Both the position numbers and the translations under genes were made by a program. Under the pieces are notes generated by a model. The model was not told the origin of the DNA, made no database searches, and worked only from the letters and a program-made list of their open reading frames with translations. From RPQJ01 sp963793005 (GTDB lineage Bacteria > Pseudomonadota > Gammaproteobacteria > Steroidobacterales > Steroidobacteraceae): 64,000 bases of DNA. Below are positions 1 to 9,769 of the stretch, one piece after another (position 1 is the stretch's first letter; every line of letters begins with the position of its first letter). The stretch is taken from the NCBI GenBank assembly GCA_963793005.1, contig CAWBYP010000002.1, forward strand, positions 744,001 through 808,000, in the 5' to 3' direction.

Positions 1-2
1 AG

Positions 3-1808
3 AAGACCGATCCGCATTCGCTGCCCGTTCCGCGCGGTGACCGCAGCGGCGCGGTGCTCGAGCCCTGGCTCACCGACCAGTGGTACGTGCGTATCGCCCC
101 GCTGGCGGAACCCGCCGTCCGGGCGGTCGAGGACGGACGCATCCGCTTCGTTCCCGACAACTGGTCCAAGACCTACTTCCAGTGGATGCGCAACATCCAG
201 GACTGGTGCATCAGCCGCCAGCTCTGGTGGGGGCACCGCGTACCGGCGTGGTACGACAGCGAAGGCAACGTATTCGTGGCGCGCAGCGAAGCCGACGCTC
301 GCGCGCAGGCGCGCGAGCGCCACGGCCGTGACGTCGATCTCCGCCGGGACGACGACGTGCTCGACACCTGGTTCAGTTCCGCGCTGTGGCCGTTCTCGAC
401 GCTGGGCTGGCCCGAGCGCACGCCGGAGCTCGCCGCGTTCTACCCGACCTCGGTGCTGGTGACAGGGTTCGATATCATCTTCTTCTGGGTTGCCCGGATG
501 ATCATGATGGGCATCGAGTTCACCGGCGAGGTCCCGTTCCGCGAGGTCTACATCACCGGGCTCATACGCGACGAGAGCGGCAACAAGATGTCGAAATCCA
601 AGGGCAACATCATCGACCCGCTGGACCTGATCGACGGCATCGAACTCGACGCGCTGGTCGAGAAGCGCACCAGCGGCCTGATGCAACCGAAGATGAAGGG
701 CGCCATCGAGAAAGCGACCCGCAAGCAGTTTCCGCAGGGCATCCCGGCCTACGGCACCGACGCACTTCGCTTCACGTTCGCCTCGCTGGCGACCATGGGC
801 CGCGACATCCGCTTCGACCTCGGACGCATCGAGGGCTACCGCAATTTCTGCAACAAGCTCTGGAATGCCTCGCGCTACGTGATCATGAGCGCAGGCGACG
901 ACCCGGCGGCGCTGGAAGGTGCGCACGAATACACGGTCGCCGACCGCTGGATCCGCGGCCGCCTGGGCCACGCCACAACCCTGGTGCGCGAGAATTTCGC
1001 CAACTACCGTTTTGATCTCGCGGCCCAGGCAGCCTACGAGTTCGTCTGGTACGAGTTCTGCGACTGGTACCTGGAACTTTCGAAGCCGGTGCTGCAGGCC
1101 TCCGACGCGTCGGAGGCACAGAAGCGCGGCACGCGACGCACGCTGGTGCAGGTCCTCGAGGCTACGCTGCGCATGCTGCACCCGCTGATGCCGTTCATCA
1201 CGGAGGAGATCTGGCAGCGCATCGGTCCGCTCGCCGGCCGCGAGGGCGAGACGATCATGCTCGCGCCCTACCCGCTGGCCGCCGACTTCTGCGCGGATGA
1301 AGCGGCGGAGCGACAGGTGGCGTTCCTGCAGGCCGTGGTGCTCGGCGTGCGGCAGATCCGCGGCGAACTCGACGTGCCGCATTCGCGTGTTACTCCCGTG
1401 TACGTGCGCAGCGACCATGCGGGCGACCCGGAAGCGATCGCCGCGCTCGGACCCACCATTGCCAGGGTCGGCAACCTGGAGTCGCTGGCGCTGATCGCCT
1501 CGGAGGCGGACCTGCCGCCCTGTGCGATCGCGGTGAGCGCCGGCCGCACGATCCTCGCGCCGTTCGACCGGTTGGTGGACGACGTATCGGCCGGGGTCGC
1601 GCGCCTCGAGAAGCGCAGCGCCCGGGCGGCGCAGGACCGCGACCGGGCACTCGCCAAGCTCGGCAACGAAAGCTTCGTGGCCAACGCACCACCGGAAGTC
1701 GTGTCACAGGAACGCGGGCGGGTCGCGGAGTTCGAGCGGCAGCTCGCACAGCTCGGCGAGCAGCTGCGGCGCCTCGAGTCGATTCGGCCCGGGATGACCG
1801 CGCCATGA
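3..1808 (+). CDS. valS: Valyl-tRNA synthetase, C-terminal part (5' end outside window)
   Basis: Class I aminoacyl-tRNA synthetase that charges tRNA-Val. The frame is already open at base 3 and reads HSLPVPRGDRSG before the first internal start codon, so the gene is cut by the window edge, not truncated. About 600 of the usual 900-950 residues are present. The NKMSKSKGN signature near base 575 is the ATP-binding KMSKS loop. Further on are the anticodon-binding helical domain and the C-terminal coiled coil (LEKRSARAAQDRDRAL to the end) typical of ValRS. The stop codon overlaps the next start (ATGA), so valS is translationally coupled to the MoxR gene. Confidence 0.97.
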   Translation, partial: KTDPHSLPVPRGDRSGAVLEPWLTDQWYVRIAPLAEPAVRAVEDGRIRFVPDNWSKTYFQWMRNIQDWCISRQLWWGHRVPAWYDSEGNVFVARSEADARAQARERHGRDVDLRRDDDVLDTWFSSALWPFSTLGWPERTPELAAFYPTSVLVTGFDIIFFWVARMIMMGIEFTGEVPFREVYITGLIRDESGNKMSKSKGNIIDPLDLIDGIELDALVEKRTSGLMQPKMKGAIEKATRKQFPQGIPAYGTDALRFTFASLATMGRDIRFDLGRIEGYRNFCNKLWNASRYVIMSAGDDPAALEGAHEYTVADRWIRGRLGHATTLVRENFANYRFDLAAQAAYEFVWYEFCDWYLELSKPVLQASDASEAQKRGTRRTLVQVLEATLRMLHPLMPFITEEIWQRIGPLAGREGETIMLAPYPLAADFCADEAAERQVAFLQAVVLGVRQIRGELDVPHSRVTPVYVRSDHAGDPEAIAALGPTIARVGNLESLALIASEADLPPCAIAVSAGRTILAPFDRLVDDVSAGVARLEKRSARAAQDRDRALAKLGNESFVANAPPEVVSQERGRVAEFERQLAQLGEQLRRLESIRPGMTAP

Positions 1809-2767
1809 ACGCCCCGGGCCACAGCACTCCGATCCAGCTCGACGCGGCGGCGCTAGAGCGCGTCGAGACGGCGGTCACCGCGCTCAATCGCATCATCCTC
1901 GGCAAGGAGCGGCAGATCCGTCTCTGCCTCGCCTGCCTGTTCGCACGTGGGCACCTGCTGATCGAGGACATCCCGGGGGTCGGCAAGACAACGCTCGCTC
2001 ACGCACTCGCGGCGATCCTCGGCCTGACCTACCAGCGCGTGCAGTTCACCAGCGACCTGCTGCCGGCGGACATCACCGGGGTATCGGTGTTCGATGCAGA
2101 AACCGGGCAGTTCCGTTTCCATCGCGGCCCGGTGTTCGCACAGCTCGTGCTTGCGGACGAAGTGAACCGGGCCACGCCCAAGGCGCAGAGCGCGCTGCTC
2201 GAGGCGATGGAGGAGCACCAGGTCACTTCGGACGGCACCACCTACCCGATGAGCGAACCGTTCTTCGTCATCGCCACGCAAAACCCTGTCTACCAGGTGG
2301 GGACCTTCCCGCTCCCCGAATCCCAGCTCGACCGTTTCCTGATGCGAATCGAGCTTGGCTATCCGGAGGCCGAGCTTGAGCGCGAACTACTGCTGGGCGC
2401 CGACCGGCGCGACCTGCTTACGGCGCTGACGCCGGCGCTGACGCCGCAGCAGCTACTGCGCGTGCAGACCGAGGTGCCGCGTGTGCACGCCTCGCCGGCC
2501 CTGCTCGATTACGTGCAGGCGGTGGCCCGCTACACGCGCGAGGCAAGCGAATTCGAAGCCGGGCTCTCACCGCGCGCGGTCATTGCGCTGCTGCGAGCCG
2601 CCCAGGCCTGGGCCCTGATGCACGCCCGGCCCGGCGTCCTGCCCGAGGACCTGCAGGCAGTGCTGCCCGCGGTCGTTGGGCATCGCCTTGCCCCGCGCGA
2701 GACTTCGCGTTTCCGCGACGCGGGCCAGGTGGGCCTGCACGTCCTCGAGTCCGTCCCCGTACCCTGA
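1805..2767 (+). CDS. MoxR family AAA+ ATPase
   Basis: Chaperone-like AAA+ ATPase of 320 residues. Walker A is IPGVGKTTLAHAL (about residue 58), Walker B is LADEVNRATPKAQSALLEAM, and sensor 1 lies in FFVIATQNPVYQ. MoxR ATPases are typically encoded with DUF58 proteins and transglutaminase or VWA proteins, and are thought to help assemble or activate partner proteins. Here it is directly followed by a DUF58 gene and a TgpA-type gene, the standard arrangement. The start overlaps the valS stop by four bases. Cytoplasmic, with no membrane segment. The specific client is unknown. Confidence 0.93.
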   Translation: MNAPGHSTPIQLDAAALERVETAVTALNRIILGKERQIRLCLACLFARGHLLIEDIPGVGKTTLAHALAAILGLTYQRVQFTSDLLPADITGVSVFDAETGQFRFHRGPVFAQLVLADEVNRATPKAQSALLEAMEEHQVTSDGTTYPMSEPFFVIATQNPVYQVGTFPLPESQLDRFLMRIELGYPEAELERELLLGADRRDLLTALTPALTPQQLLRVQTEVPRVHASPALLDYVQAVARYTREASEFEAGLSPRAVIALLRAAQAWALMHARPGVLPEDLQAVLPAVVGHRLAPRETSRFRDAGQVGLHVLESVPVP

Positions 2768-2772
2768 CCCGG

Positions 2773-3762
2773 ATGCGCCAAGCGATTCGACGCCTGCGCG
2801 CCGGCCTGGACGGGCGCTTCGGCGCGTGGATCAGGCGTCGGCAGGGAACGGACCACGACCCCGTGGTCCTGCGCCGGGGGCGCATCTACATACTTCCAAC
2901 ACGTCTCGGGGTGGCCTACGCGGCCATGGTCGTGACGATGGTCGTGGGCGGCCTGAACTACAGCAACAACCTGGCGCTGGGTCTCGCCTTCCTGCTGGTC
3001 GGCCTCGGCTTCGTCGCGATGCACCACTGCCACGGCAACCTGGTGGGACTCGCACTGCGACTGCACTCGACCGAGCCGGCATTCGCCGGCCAGGACGTGC
3101 ACATACGGCTGATACTCGAGAACCGGGCCCGTGAACCGAGGCCGGGCATCGAGGTTTCCCGCGACAGCGACGTACCTCCGCAGATTGTTGACGTTCCGCC
3201 GGCCGCAAGCGCGACTGCCGCGATCGCGCTGCACGCAGAGCGTCGCGGATACGTGCGGCTCGAGCGCTTCCTGGTGGCGACACGCCATCCACTCGGCCTG
3301 TTCCGCGCCTGGGCCGTGGTACACCCCGGCTATTCGGCCATAGCGTGGCCCCGGCCCGCAGAACGGGGCCGGCCCCCGCCTGGCGTCGAGACCGACACCG
3401 GTGGCGCACAGGATCGCGCGAAGGGCGAGGAGGAATTCACCGGACTCAAGCCATACCAGCCCGGCGACCCGTTGCGGCGCATCGCGTGGAAAGCCTATGC
3501 CAGCGGCCGTGGGCTGCACACCAAGCAATACGGCGGCACCGACGTCGTCTCCCACGTCTTCGACTGGGACAGCCTGACTGGGCTCGATGTCGAGGCGCGG
3601 CTCTCACAACTGTGCCGCTGGGTAATGGATGCCCACGAGAGCGGCGAAGCGTTCGGCCTGCGGCTGCCCGGCCACGTGATCGAAGCAAACATCGGTGCCG
3701 GCCATCTGCAGCGCGGCCTGGACGCGCTCGCGATCTTCGGGCTGGAGGACGCCAATGCGTGA
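2773..3762 (+). CDS. DUF58 domain protein
   Basis: Membrane-anchored protein of 329 residues. Two hydrophobic segments lie near residues 38-80. The DUF58 signature is visible as EEFTGLKPYQPGDPLRRIAW, followed by KAYASGRGLHTKQYG. DUF58 proteins are VWA-like partners of MoxR ATPases. Their biochemical role is unresolved; proposed roles are in envelope integrity or stress. It starts five bases after the MoxR stop and its last eight bases overlap the next start, so the three genes form one operon. Confidence 0.92.
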   Translation: MRQAIRRLRAGLDGRFGAWIRRRQGTDHDPVVLRRGRIYILPTRLGVAYAAMVVTMVVGGLNYSNNLALGLAFLLVGLGFVAMHHCHGNLVGLALRLHSTEPAFAGQDVHIRLILENRAREPRPGIEVSRDSDVPPQIVDVPPAASATAAIALHAERRGYVRLERFLVATRHPLGLFRAWAVVHPGYSAIAWPRPAERGRPPPGVETDTGGAQDRAKGEEEFTGLKPYQPGDPLRRIAWKAYASGRGLHTKQYGGTDVVSHVFDWDSLTGLDVEARLSQLCRWVMDAHESGEAFGLRLPGHVIEANIGAGHLQRGLDALAIFGLEDANA

Positions 3763-5710
3763 GCCGGCGCTGGCGGGACTGCGCGGACTCGACGGTGTGC
3801 TTGCCGCACTCGCCGTTTCGGTGGCGGCACATTTCGCCAACCTGCCGGGCTGGGCGCTGCTGCTGGTGCTCGCCGCGATTGCCTGGCGCTGGACCGCGGA
3901 CCGGCGCGGCCTGCCGCTGCCTCCCCGCTGGCTGCGCGTGATCGCGGCGGTCGCGGCACTGGTACTGGTACTCGCAGGCTACCGCACGGTCAACGGCATC
4001 GAAGCCGGCACGGCGTTCCTGGTGCTGATGGCCGCCGTAAAGCTGCTGGAGACCCGCGCGGCGCGCGACCTCACGGTGCTGGTATTCATCGCCTGGTTCC
4101 TCCTGTACGCGGCGCTGTTGCGCGACCAGCGACTGCAACTGCTGCCATGGCTGCTTGCCGGCACGCTGCTCGCCACCGGCGCGCTGCTGCGGGTGTACTC
4201 CGGTTCCGCGGGTGGATCGCGACGCGACGCGCTGCGCCGCGCCGCGACGTTGATGCTGCAGGCACTGCCGCTCGCGGCGGCGCTGTTCCTGCTGTTTCCA
4301 AGGCTTCCCGGTCCTTTCTGGGGCCTGTCGACAGCGAGTTCCGCGCGAACTGGATTGTCGGACGAAATGACGCCGGGCGACGTCTCGGACCTGAGCGCGT
4401 CGGGAGACCCCGCGTTCAGGGTTCGCTTCGATGGACCGCTGCCCCTGCCGGCGCAGCGCTACTGGCGCGGGCCCGTGCTGCACGAATTTGACGGCAGGAG
4501 CTGGCGGCGCCCGCGCGGCCAGGCGTTCCCCGAGCAGTCGGTGACTGCCCTCGGTGCACCGGTCGACTACCAGATCACGCTGGAGCCGCACGACCGCAAC
4601 TGGATCCTGGCGCTCGACCTGCCGGGCGAATGGCCGGCGCAGCAGGCCTATCGCGCATACGACTTCACGCTGCTCTCCCCGCGCCCGTTGACCGACGTGG
4701 CGTCGTACCGGCTGCGCTCGTATCCCGCCGTGCGCGCCGGCACGACGCTGCCGGCGTCCCTGCGCCGCCGCGACACGCAACTGCCGCCGTCCGGCAACCA
4801 GCGCACCCTGGCGCTCGGTCGAGAGCTTCGCGAACGCCACGGGGATGCGCGCGAAATCTCGCAGGCGATGCTGCGCCTGTTCCGCAACCAGCCGTTCGAG
4901 TACACGATGCAGCCGCCGCGGCTCGCGAGCGACGCGATGGACGAGTTCCTGTTCAGCACGCGCAAGGGGTTCTGCGAGCACTATGCGTCGGCGTTCACGC
5001 TCGTGATGCGGGCAGCGGGCGTGCCGGCCCGCGTCGTCACCGGATACCAGGGCGGCGAATTCAACACCATTGGCGGCTACCTGCTGGTGCGCCAGTCCGA
5101 CGCGCACGCCTGGTCGGAAATCTGGCTCGATGACAGCGGCTGGGTGCGGGTGGACCCGACTGCTGCCGTCGCGCCGGAGCGCATCGAGCGCGGGCTCATC
5201 AATGCCGTGGGTGCCGACGAGCCGGCGCCAGGGCGCCTCCGGCAGGAAAGTGAGCTGTGGCTGCAGGTCACGCTCACCTGGGACGTGGTGAACGATTTCT
5301 GGAACGAGCGATTCGTGCGCTTCAGCGCGGCGCGGCAGTTCGACCTGCTCGAGAGCCTCGGCTTCGAGGATCCCGACTGGCGCACGCTCGGATTGGGGCT
5401 CGCCGCGAGTCTCGCCGCTTTCTTCGTCGCACTTTCCGTTTATGTCGGCTGGAAACACCGCGAGCCACTGCGCGACTGGCCGGCGAGGTTGCACGCGGAG
5501 ACCGCGCGGCGCCTGCGCCGCCGCGGACTGGTGCCTGGCCGGACGGAGGGACCGATAGCGTTCCTCGAGCGCGCAGCAGCCGAATGCCCGGACCTCGCCA
5601 GCGACCTCGCGCGGATTCGCGAACTTTATTCCGGGCTGCGCTACGGGCCACGCCCGGGCGCAGGCGACTTGAGCCGCCTCAAGCACCTGGTGAACCGCCT
5701 GCGCGCCTGA
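3755..5710 (+). CDS. TgpA-type membrane transglutaminase (DUF3488/transglutaminase/DUF4129)
   Basis: Protein of 651 residues. The N-terminal third is strongly hydrophobic (several membrane helices, DUF3488). It is followed by a periplasmic transglutaminase-like core with a Cys-His-Asp triad visible in GFCEHYASAF, SDAHAWSEIW and VRVDPTAAV. One more helix (LGLGLAASLAAFFVALSVY) precedes a cytoplasmic DUF4129-like tail. This is the architecture of Pseudomonas TgpA, an essential inner-membrane protein with a periplasmic transglutaminase domain. The start at 3755 was chosen because it overlaps the DUF58 stop by eight bases and begins MREPALAGLRGLDG. A frame extension further upstream has no support. 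Confidence 0.92.
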   Translation: MREPALAGLRGLDGVLAALAVSVAAHFANLPGWALLLVLAAIAWRWTADRRGLPLPPRWLRVIAAVAALVLVLAGYRTVNGIEAGTAFLVLMAAVKLLETRAARDLTVLVFIAWFLLYAALLRDQRLQLLPWLLAGTLLATGALLRVYSGSAGGSRRDALRRAATLMLQALPLAAALFLLFPRLPGPFWGLSTASSARTGLSDEMTPGDVSDLSASGDPAFRVRFDGPLPLPAQRYWRGPVLHEFDGRSWRRPRGQAFPEQSVTALGAPVDYQITLEPHDRNWILALDLPGEWPAQQAYRAYDFTLLSPRPLTDVASYRLRSYPAVRAGTTLPASLRRRDTQLPPSGNQRTLALGRELRERHGDAREISQAMLRLFRNQPFEYTMQPPRLASDAMDEFLFSTRKGFCEHYASAFTLVMRAAGVPARVVTGYQGGEFNTIGGYLLVRQSDAHAWSEIWLDDSGWVRVDPTAAVAPERIERGLINAVGADEPAPGRLRQESELWLQVTLTWDVVNDFWNERFVRFSAARQFDLLESLGFEDPDWRTLGLGLAASLAAFFVALSVYVGWKHREPLRDWPARLHAETARRLRRRGLVPGRTEGPIAFLERAAAECPDLASDLARIRELYSGLRYGPRPGAGDLSRLKHLVNRLRA

Positions 5711-5722
5711 GCCTTCCTCGGG

Positions 5723-5728
5723 TATGCT
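5723..5728 (+). promoter_or_regulatory. Putative -10 element for the acyl-CoA-binding protein gene
   Basis: The hexamer TATGCT lies 31 bases before the ATG at 5760 and just after the tgpA-like stop. No convincing -35 is present. Promoter by resemblance only. Confidence 0.3.
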
Positions 5729-5759
5729 GGCGCACCAGTCAAGCGTCGGAGCCAGGACC

Positions 5760-6023
5760 ATGACAGACCTGAAGAAGCAGTTCGAAGCGGCATCGAAGGA
5801 CGCGCAGAAGCTCCCGTCGCGACCGTCCGACGAGGACATGCTGCGGATCTATGCGCTCTACAAGCAGTCCACGGCCGGCGACGTTTCCGGCGACCGGCCA
5901 GGCGCATTCGATTTCGTCAACCGCGCAAAATATGACGCCTGGGCACGTGCCAAGGGCACCCCCACGGAAAAGGCCATGAAGTCTTACGTCGACCTGGTCG
6001 CCCGGCTGAAGAAACTGGGCTGA
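5760..6023 (+). CDS. Acyl-CoA-binding protein
   Basis: A complete 87-residue ACBP-fold protein. The hallmark region runs from LYALYKQST through the GDRPGAF segment to AKYDAWARAKG, with the C-terminal helix KAMKSYVDLVARL. ACBPs bind medium- and long-chain acyl-CoA esters in the cytosol and buffer or deliver them. They are common in eukaryotes and found in a minority of bacteria. The start at MTDLKKQFEAAS was preferred over an in-frame start 12 codons upstream, because that extension falls before the family domain and covers the probable promoter. It is followed after one base by the M90 peptidase gene. Confidence 0.93.
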   Translation: MTDLKKQFEAASKDAQKLPSRPSDEDMLRIYALYKQSTAGDVSGDRPGAFDFVNRAKYDAWARAKGTPTEKAMKSYVDLVARLKKLG

Positions 6024-6024
6024 A

Positions 6025-6882
6025 ATGACCGGTGCGGCAGCGGCGATCGCGCTGGTCGCCGCCGCGGTCCTCGCCTGGCTGATCGGCGGCCCGCTCGTGG
6101 CAGCACGCCGGCGCAGCGCCGCCATGGCGCGTCCGCTGCCGCCGACGATTGCTGCGCACATCGCGCGCAACGTGCCGCCGAGGCGCCGGCTGCCACCCGG
6201 ACTCGCGGCACGACACGACGGCCTGGTAAGCGCTTTTCTTGCCGAGAAGCAATTCGTCGGATGCGGGGGGCTGGTCGTCGTCGACGAGATCCGCGCCACG
6301 ATCGCGGGGTTCGCCTGCCTGTTGCTGCTCGGCCGGCGTGGCCATTACGAAGCGCTGCAATCGGTGCTCGTGTACCCGTCGGGGTTCTGGGTCGAAGACG
6401 AGGTCGAGGACGAAGCGGGAGTCGTTGAAAGGCGCCGGCGCGACCTGTCGGGCGAGGCCTGGGATTCGAGCCGCATCATCCTGTCGTGGGAGGACGTGCT
6501 CGAGGCCGCGGAAGTCCCGGGTGACGGCTACAACGTCGCACTGCATGAGTTTGCCCACTTTCTCGACGCAGAAGGACTGGGGCTCGCGGTACCGTCGACG
6601 GCGACCGCTGCCAGCAGCGTCCCGCGCCACGCGGACGGCGGCGGCGCGCGGACGATGGAATCGTGGTCAGCGCAGCTGCAGCGCGAATTTGCACTGCTTC
6701 AGCAGTCTGTGGAAGGCGGGCAGCACACGTTCCTCGACCCGTACGCGGCAGAAGACGTGACTGAGTTCTTCGCGGTGGCCACCGAGGATTTCTTCGGGCG
6801 TCCGCAGCAGCTCCTGGACCGTCATCCACGCCTGTATGCGCTGATGCAGCAGTTCTACGGGCTCGATCCGGCGGCCTGGTGA
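6025..6882 (+). CDS. M90 family zinc peptidase, MtfA-like
   Basis: Protein of 285 residues with an N-terminal membrane helix (AIALVAAAVLAWLIGGPLV). The zinc-peptidase motif HEFAH lies near residue 175, and a second conserved stretch AAEDVTEFFAVATEDFF provides the distal ligand region. Length and motif match the MtfA (DgsA anti-repressor) family, which in E. coli titrates the glucose repressor Mlc and has aminopeptidase activity. Whether a Mlc-like partner exists in this organism cannot be seen here. The 3' end overlaps the convergent MFS gene by 28 bases. Confidence 0.88.
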   Translation: MTGAAAAIALVAAAVLAWLIGGPLVAARRRSAAMARPLPPTIAAHIARNVPPRRRLPPGLAARHDGLVSAFLAEKQFVGCGGLVVVDEIRATIAGFACLLLLGRRGHYEALQSVLVYPSGFWVEDEVEDEAGVVERRRRDLSGEAWDSSRIILSWEDVLEAAEVPGDGYNVALHEFAHFLDAEGLGLAVPSTATAASSVPRHADGGGARTMESWSAQLQREFALLQQSVEGGQHTFLDPYAAEDVTEFFAVATEDFFGRPQQLLDRHPRLYALMQQFYGLDPAAW

Positions 6883-8159
6883 CCGGCCCGCTCCACCCTT
6901 GCGGCAACCGCAAGCAGCGCACCGCCGGCAATGAACAGGATCACGATCGAGAGGATCGACAGCCGCGAGTCGCCGGTCACCGCGGCGGTGATCCCGACCA
7001 GCGCCGGCCCGACGATTGCGGATGCCTTGCCCATCATGTTGTAGAAGCCGAAGAATTCCGATGACTTGTCTGCCGGCACCAGGCGCCCGTAGTAGCTGCG
7101 GCTCAGCGACTGTATTCCGCCCTGCACCAGGCCGATCACGCAGGCCAGCACGTAGAAATCACGCGCATCCTGCAGGAAGTAGGCGTAACAGGTCGCGGCC
7201 AGGTACACCGCGAGCGCGATGAAGATGCCGCGGCGCGCCCCGATCTTCGCGCCCAGCCAGCCGAAGGCGAGCGCCGCCGGAAACCCGACGAACTGCGTGA
7301 GCAGCAGCGCCTTGATCAGGTCCGACTGGTCGAAGCCCAGCGACAGGCCGTAGTCGACCGCCATCTTGATGATCGTGTTCACGCCGTCGATGTAGAGGAT
7401 GTAGGCGCCGAGGAACCACAGCAGCGGCCGGTAGTGCGATATCTCGCGCAGCGTGCCGCGCAGTTCGCGGAACCCCTGGCGCACCGCGGTAGACATCGGT
7501 ACGCGCGCCCTGCTGTCGCGCAACTCGCGCACGTACACCGCGCAGGGCACGGTGAACAGCAGCCACCACACGCCGACACTGGCGAACGACCAGCGTACTG
7601 CCTCGGTCGCGTTTGCGAGGCCGAACCACTGCGGCTGCAGCGTCATCGTCACGTTGACCGCGAACAGCAGCCCGCCGCCCAGGTAGCCGAGTGAATAGCC
7701 GAAGCCCGACACCAGGTCGAATTCGGCGGGCGCCGCCACGTGCAGCAGCAGCGAGTCGTTGAAGACTATCCCGCCCCAGAAACCGAGCGACGCCAACAGG
7801 AACAGCGCAGCTGCAACCTGCCAGTGCGCCTGGCCCACCATCGACAGTGCCAGCGTGGCCGACGCACCCAGCACGGTGGATATCACCAGCAGCCGCACCC
7901 GCGCACTGCCGCGGTCCGCGATCGCGCCCAGCGCCGGAGCCATCAGGGCGACGCACAGGCTCGCGATGCCGCTGGTCACCCCCAGTCGGTAGGTGCTCTC
8001 CGTGGCCGCGACACCCGCATTCCAGTACTGCTTGAAGAACACCGGGAAGAACCCGGCCATCACCGTGGTCGCGAACGCCGAGTTGGCCCAGTCATACAGT
8101 GCCCAGGCGACGACCGGACGGCGCGTCAGGACCTTATGCCGCGGAGGCGAGGTGCTCAC
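6855..8159 (-). CDS. MFS permease of the UMF1 family
   Basis: Integral membrane protein of 434 residues with about 12 hydrophobic segments. The N-terminal signature AWALYDWANSAFAT is diagnostic of the UMF1/Atg22-like branch of the major facilitator superfamily, whose yeast relative effluxes amino acids from the vacuole. The substrate in bacteria is unknown. It uses a GTG start that lies inside the 3' end of prfC (26-base overlap), so the two are probably co-transcribed. Confidence 0.9.
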   Translation of the reverse strand: MSTSPPRHKVLTRRPVVAWALYDWANSAFATTVMAGFFPVFFKQYWNAGVAATESTYRLGVTSGIASLCVALMAPALGAIADRGSARVRLLVISTVLGASATLALSMVGQAHWQVAAALFLLASLGFWGGIVFNDSLLLHVAAPAEFDLVSGFGYSLGYLGGGLLFAVNVTMTLQPQWFGLANATEAVRWSFASVGVWWLLFTVPCAVYVRELRDSRARVPMSTAVRQGFRELRGTLREISHYRPLLWFLGAYILYIDGVNTIIKMAVDYGLSLGFDQSDLIKALLLTQFVGFPAALAFGWLGAKIGARRGIFIALAVYLAATCYAYFLQDARDFYVLACVIGLVQGGIQSLSRSYYGRLVPADKSSEFFGFYNMMGKASAIVGPALVGITAAVTGDSRLSILSIVILFIAGGALLAVAARVERAGHQAAGSSP

Positions 8160-9729
8160 GTGTCTCCCGGAAGGTGACGTCGGGCCAGCGTTCCATCGTG
8201 AGCTGCAGGTTCACGCGGGTCGGCGCCAGGTAGACCAGCGCGCCCGAATGGTCGAGCGCCAGGTTGTCGTGTGCCTTGGTGCGGAACTCGGCGAGCTTCT
8301 TCGGGTCGGTGCAGTACACCCAGCGCGCCGTGTACACGTTGATCGCGTCCCATGTGGCCTGCACCGAATACTCGTCCTGCAGGCGGAAAGCGACCACGTC
8401 GAACTGCAGCTGGCCTACCGCGCCCAGCACCAGGTCGTTGTTCCTGAGCGGGCGGAACAGCTGCGTCGCGCCCTCCTCGCACAGCTGGTCTAGCCCCTTC
8501 TGCAGCGCCTTCATGCGCAGCGGATCGCGCAGCACCACGCGCCTGAACATCTCGGGTGCGAAGTTGGGGATGCCGGTGAACGTGAGCGGCTCGCCTTCCG
8601 TGAACGTGTCGCCGATGTTGATCGTGCCGTGATTGTGCAGCCCGATGATGTCGCCCGCGTAGGCCTCCTCGGCGTGCTGTCGGTCGGAGGCGAGGAACGT
8701 GAGTGCGTCGGCGATGCGCACCTCCTTGCCGAGCCGGGTGTGAAACAAGCGCATGCCGCGGGCATATCGCCCCGAGCAGATACGCATGAACGCAATGCGG
8801 TCCCGATGTCCCGGATCCATGTTGGCCTGGATCTTGAACACGAACCCGGTGAGCGTCTCCTCGAGCGCGTCCACGCTGCGCGAGCTGGTCTCGCGCGGCC
8901 TCGGCGCCGGGGCCTGCTCGACGAACGCCGACAGCAGTTCGGTTACTCCGAAGTTGTTGATCGCGGACCCGAAAAACACCGGCGACTGCCGCGCCGCGAG
9001 GTATTCCTCGCGCGAGAACGCCGGGGACGCGCCGTGCACCAGTTCGACCTCGTCGCGGAACGCCTGCGCGCGGTCGCCGAGGAAACGTTCCGCGGCTTCG
9101 CTCGCCAGGCGGTCGATGGTCTCGTGCGTCCCGGCACGGCCCTTCTCGCCTGGCTGGTACACGTAGATGCGGTCCTCGAGCATGTGATAGACGCCACGCA
9201 GGTCGCGGCCCATGCCGATCGGCCAGGTCACCGGCGTGCATGAGATCCGCAGCACTTTCTCGATCTCGTCGAGCAGGTCCAGCGGCTCACGTCCCTCGCG
9301 ATCGAGCTTGTTGATGAACGTCATGATCGGCGTGTCGCGCAGCCGGCACACGTCCATCAACTTGATCGTGCGCTCCTCGACGCCCTTCGCGCAGTCGATG
9401 ACCATCAGCGCGGAGTCCACCGCAGTCAGTGTGCGGTAGGTGTCTTCCGAGAAGTCCTCGTGGCCGGGCGTGTCGAGCAGGTTGACCATGCGGCCCTTGT
9501 AGGGAAACTGCATTACGCTCGACGTGACCGAGATGCCACGCTGCTGCTCGAGCGCCATCCAGTCCGAGGTCGCATGCCTTGCGGCCTTGCGTCCCTTTAC
9601 CGTACCAGCCAGCTGGATCGCACCCCCGAACAGCAGCAGCTTCTCGGTGAGCGTGGTCTTGCCCGCATCGGGATGGGAGATGATGGCGAAGGTGCGGCGG
9701 CGCGCCACTTCGTCGCGTATCGGATTCAT
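8134..9729 (-). CDS. prfC: Peptide chain release factor 3
   Basis: Translational GTPase of 531 residues that recycles RF1 and RF2 after termination. The P-loop is SHPDAGKTTLTEKLL near residue 18. G2/G3 elements are the RGISVTSSVMQF stretch and DTPGHEDFSEDTYR, and G4 is FINKLDREGREP. Length is standard for RF3. It is followed by the overlapping MFS gene. Between its start and rimI are 40 bases with no clear signal. Confidence 0.97.
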   Translation of the reverse strand: MNPIRDEVARRRTFAIISHPDAGKTTLTEKLLLFGGAIQLAGTVKGRKAARHATSDWMALEQQRGISVTSSVMQFPYKGRMVNLLDTPGHEDFSEDTYRTLTAVDSALMVIDCAKGVEERTIKLMDVCRLRDTPIMTFINKLDREGREPLDLLDEIEKVLRISCTPVTWPIGMGRDLRGVYHMLEDRIYVYQPGEKGRAGTHETIDRLASEAAERFLGDRAQAFRDEVELVHGASPAFSREEYLAARQSPVFFGSAINNFGVTELLSAFVEQAPAPRPRETSSRSVDALEETLTGFVFKIQANMDPGHRDRIAFMRICSGRYARGMRLFHTRLGKEVRIADALTFLASDRQHAEEAYAGDIIGLHNHGTINIGDTFTEGEPLTFTGIPNFAPEMFRRVVLRDPLRMKALQKGLDQLCEEGATQLFRPLRNNDLVLGAVGQLQFDVVAFRLQDEYSVQATWDAINVYTARWVYCTDPKKLAEFRTKAHDNLALDHSGALVYLAPTRVNLQLTMERWPDVTFRETREHLASAA

Positions 9730-9769
9730 CGGTCGGGGCCGGTCGGTCGGGTTCGGGGCGGCGATTCTA

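Noticed and set aside
1..1808. valS pseudogene or truncated synthetase
   Set aside because: The frame is open to the first base of the window and in register; the missing N-terminus is simply outside the window.
3446..5839. A 797-codon minus-strand open frame opposite the DUF58 and TgpA genes
   Set aside because: Same effect: no domain, Arg/Ala/His-rich, while the plus strand encodes clear MoxR-operon proteins.
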